Source: CAYMTN01 sp964393335
GTDB taxonomy: Bacteria; Chloroflexota; Anaerolineae; Aggregatilineales; Aggregatilineaceae
DNA length: 5,382 nt
Reading direction: 5' to 3'
Assembly: GCA_964393335.1 (NCBI GenBank)
Contig: CAYMTN010000318.1
Location: forward strand, 1 to 5,382
Shown here: positions 4,300 to 5,382 of the stretch, piece after piece
Numbering within the stretch: the stretch's first letter is position 1
Layout: every line of letters starts with the position of its first letter
Notes under the pieces: model-generated
The model's input: only the letters and a program-made list of their open reading frames with translations
Told to the model about the DNA's origin: nothing
The model's database searches: none
Position numbers and translations under genes: made by a program

Positions 4300-5382
4300 T
4301 CACGTTACAAATGCGTGCCCGCCGGCATGCTTCTGCCACGTGCCGCTGTCGAGAATATCCTGCACGGCGTCGATCACCCGGCGGACCTCGTCATCGCTGT
4401 TGTAAAAATGCGGCGAGACCCGAATCCCGGCCTGGGCGCGATAATCAATGATGATATTGCGTGCCAGTAACTCACGCGATATTTCATACGAGCATTCCGG
4501 ATCGGGATCCAGGGTTACAGTCCCCCCTCGTCGCTCTGGATCAAGGGGGGAATTCACTTTGTAGCCTTTTTCCCTTGCCAGATCGATCAGCAGCGCGGTC
4601 TGGCGCTTCGACTTGGCGCGGATGGCGTCTACGCCGACCTGCCGGATGATCTCGATGCCTGGACGGTTCGCGTACAGGCTGGGGATGGCGGGTGTCCCGT
4701 TCAAAAAGCGGAACGCATCCTCGCGCCAGTCCATGTCGTCTACCTCGAAGGCAAACGGGCGCTGGTGCGCCATCCAGCCGGTGAGTCCCGGCGTGACCGT
4801 CTTCAGGTGATCTTCGCGCGCGTACAGGAACACACCGCCCGGCCCGCCGCACATCCACTTGAGCACGCCCGCCAGGTAAAAATCGACGTTCAGGGCCGTG
4901 ACGTCCACCGGCACAATCCCGGCGGCGTGATAACCGTCGAGAATCACGATCGCGCCGACCGCGTGCGCCTTTTCGATAATCGCTTGCACGTCCAGAATGT
5001 ACGCGCTGCGAAACAACACGTGGCTGATCGGGACCAGCAGGGTCCGCTCGTCGATGGCGTTGATGATCTTATCGACTGGCACACTGATCCCGCCGTCCTC
5101 GCTCTCGACCATGTACAGCTCGACGTGCGGCGGCAGCATCCCGCGCAAGACGTAATACACCGACGGGAAAATGCCCGACTCGATCACGATCTTGTTGCGC
5201 GGCCCGCTGAAGTCAAACGCGGACAGCAAAATGCCCTGCGCCAGTGAGACGTTCTGGTGCATCGAAACGGTGTTGGGCGGCGCGCCGATGATCCCGGCGA
5301 TCAGGTTGCCGGTTTCGACGTTCATGTCCCACCAGCCCTCGCCCCAGGCGCGCACGCCGCGCGCTGCCCAGGTATCCGCGTA
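4300..5382 (-). CDS. Kynureninase-like class V aminotransferase-fold PLP enzyme (N-terminus beyond right edge)
   Basis: The minus-strand frame is open from the window edge (5382) to a TGA at 4300-4302, giving 360 residues. About 50 N-terminal residues are probably missing relative to the roughly 410 of kynureninases. The call rests on ordered family motifs: a GAPPNTVSMHQNVSLAQ segment, IFPSVYYVLRG, the PLP Asp in VILDGYHAAG, the Schiff-base lysine in LKWMCGGPGG (codon 4858-4860), LTGWMAHQRPF, FLNGTPAIPSLYA, RAKSKRQT and RRGGTV. Kynureninase cleaves L-kynurenine to anthranilate and alanine. Two features diverge: Leu replaces the Tyr that precedes the lysine in kynureninases, and the C-terminal IRVSPHFYN resembles the cysteine desulfurase/epimerase branch more than the kynureninase TPLYN form. 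So the fold is certain, and kynureninase activity is likely only from context with kynB. GTG 5353-5355 and ATG 5323-5325 are internal codons, not starts. Confidence 0.8.
   Translation of the reverse strand, partial: YADTWAARGVRAWGEGWWDMNVETGNLIAGIIGAPPNTVSMHQNVSLAQGILLSAFDFSGPRNKIVIESGIFPSVYYVLRGMLPPHVELYMVESEDGGISVPVDKIINAIDERTLLVPISHVLFRSAYILDVQAIIEKAHAVGAIVILDGYHAAGIVPVDVTALNVDFYLAGVLKWMCGGPGGVFLYAREDHLKTVTPGLTGWMAHQRPFAFEVDDMDWREDAFRFLNGTPAIPSLYANRPGIEIIRQVGVDAIRAKSKRQTALLIDLAREKGYKVNSPLDPERRGGTVTLDPDPECSYEISRELLARNIIIDYRAQAGIRVSPHFYNSDDEVRRVIDAVQDILDSGTWQKHAGGHAFVT
4506..4551. repeat. Two interleaved perfect inverted repeats inside the kynureninase-like gene
   Basis: TCCCCCCT (4521-4528) is the exact reverse complement of AGGGGGGA (4544-4551), and GATCCAG (4506-4512) of CTGGATC (4536-4542). 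The arms alternate, which in the minus-strand transcript is the order of an H-type pseudoknot with intervening segments of 1, 7 and 8 nt. The segment codes for a family-conserved stretch around SPLDPERRGG, yet it uses CGA CGA GGG GGG and similar codons unlike the GGC/CGC-rich surroundings. Function is unknown; it may be a captured palindromic element or chance. Confidence 0.5.

Noticed and set aside
4521..4580. A programmed frameshift site using the pseudoknot-like structure
   Set aside because: No in-frame slippery heptamer of the X XXY YYZ type precedes it at the right distance, and the encoded protein is family-like on both sides in a single frame.
4765..5247. Long open frame on the plus strand opposite the kynureninase-like gene
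   Set aside because: It is an Arg/His/Gln-rich antisense shadow of a conserved enzyme in GC-rich DNA. The same holds for the frames at 3047-3523 and 3526-4035 on the plus strand and 1506-2015 on the minus strand.

Overview
This 5.4 kb GC-rich window looks like the chromosome of a free-living bacterium, most likely a member of the Chloroflexota (Anaerolineae-like). The main clue is the protein at 1521-2618: an N-terminal cytoplasmic tail, one membrane helix, TPR-like helices and a long Pro/Thr-rich linker. From general knowledge this build is very common in that group. The placement is an inference; there is no rRNA or other marker gene here.

Layout. (1) 1-667, minus strand: the N-terminal 222 residues of a PucR-family transcriptional regulator, running off the left edge. 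(2) 668-1025: an AT-richer divergent intergenic region with a repeated GCATTTGGGCA element, a candidate promoter for each flanking gene, and a hairpin over the pucR-like ribosome binding site. (3) 1026-1394, plus: a stand-alone CheY-like receiver protein. (4) 1521-2618, plus: the membrane-anchored TPR-like protein, behind a near-consensus sigma-70 promoter (TGGACA-17-TATAAT). (5) 2625-3026 and 3155-3535, minus: two more stand-alone receivers that are clearly paralogous. The first has its own strong candidate promoter; the second starts with TTG just after kynB. (6) 3567-4211, minus: a kynurenine formamidase of the cyclase family (KynB). (7) 4300-5382, minus: a kynureninase-like fold-type I PLP enzyme, cut off at its N-terminus by the right edge.

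How they fit together. The kynureninase-like enzyme and KynB would act in succession on the tryptophan (kynurenine) breakdown route: N-formylkynurenine to kynurenine, then kynurenine to anthranilate plus alanine. The receiver gene downstream of kynB is only 31 nt away on the same strand and is probably co-transcribed. Three receivers without output domains lie within 2.5 kb, with no histidine kinase or chemotaxis gene beside them, so their phosphodonor and target must be encoded elsewhere.

Points most worth a second look: the kynureninase-like enzyme has Leu where known kynureninases have a catalytic/phosphate-binding Tyr just before the PLP lysine; its gene contains two interleaved perfect inverted repeats in a patch of unusual codons; and the receiver genes form a cluster tied to an amino-acid catabolic operon. 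I see no clear novel defence, mobile or CRISPR-type system here.
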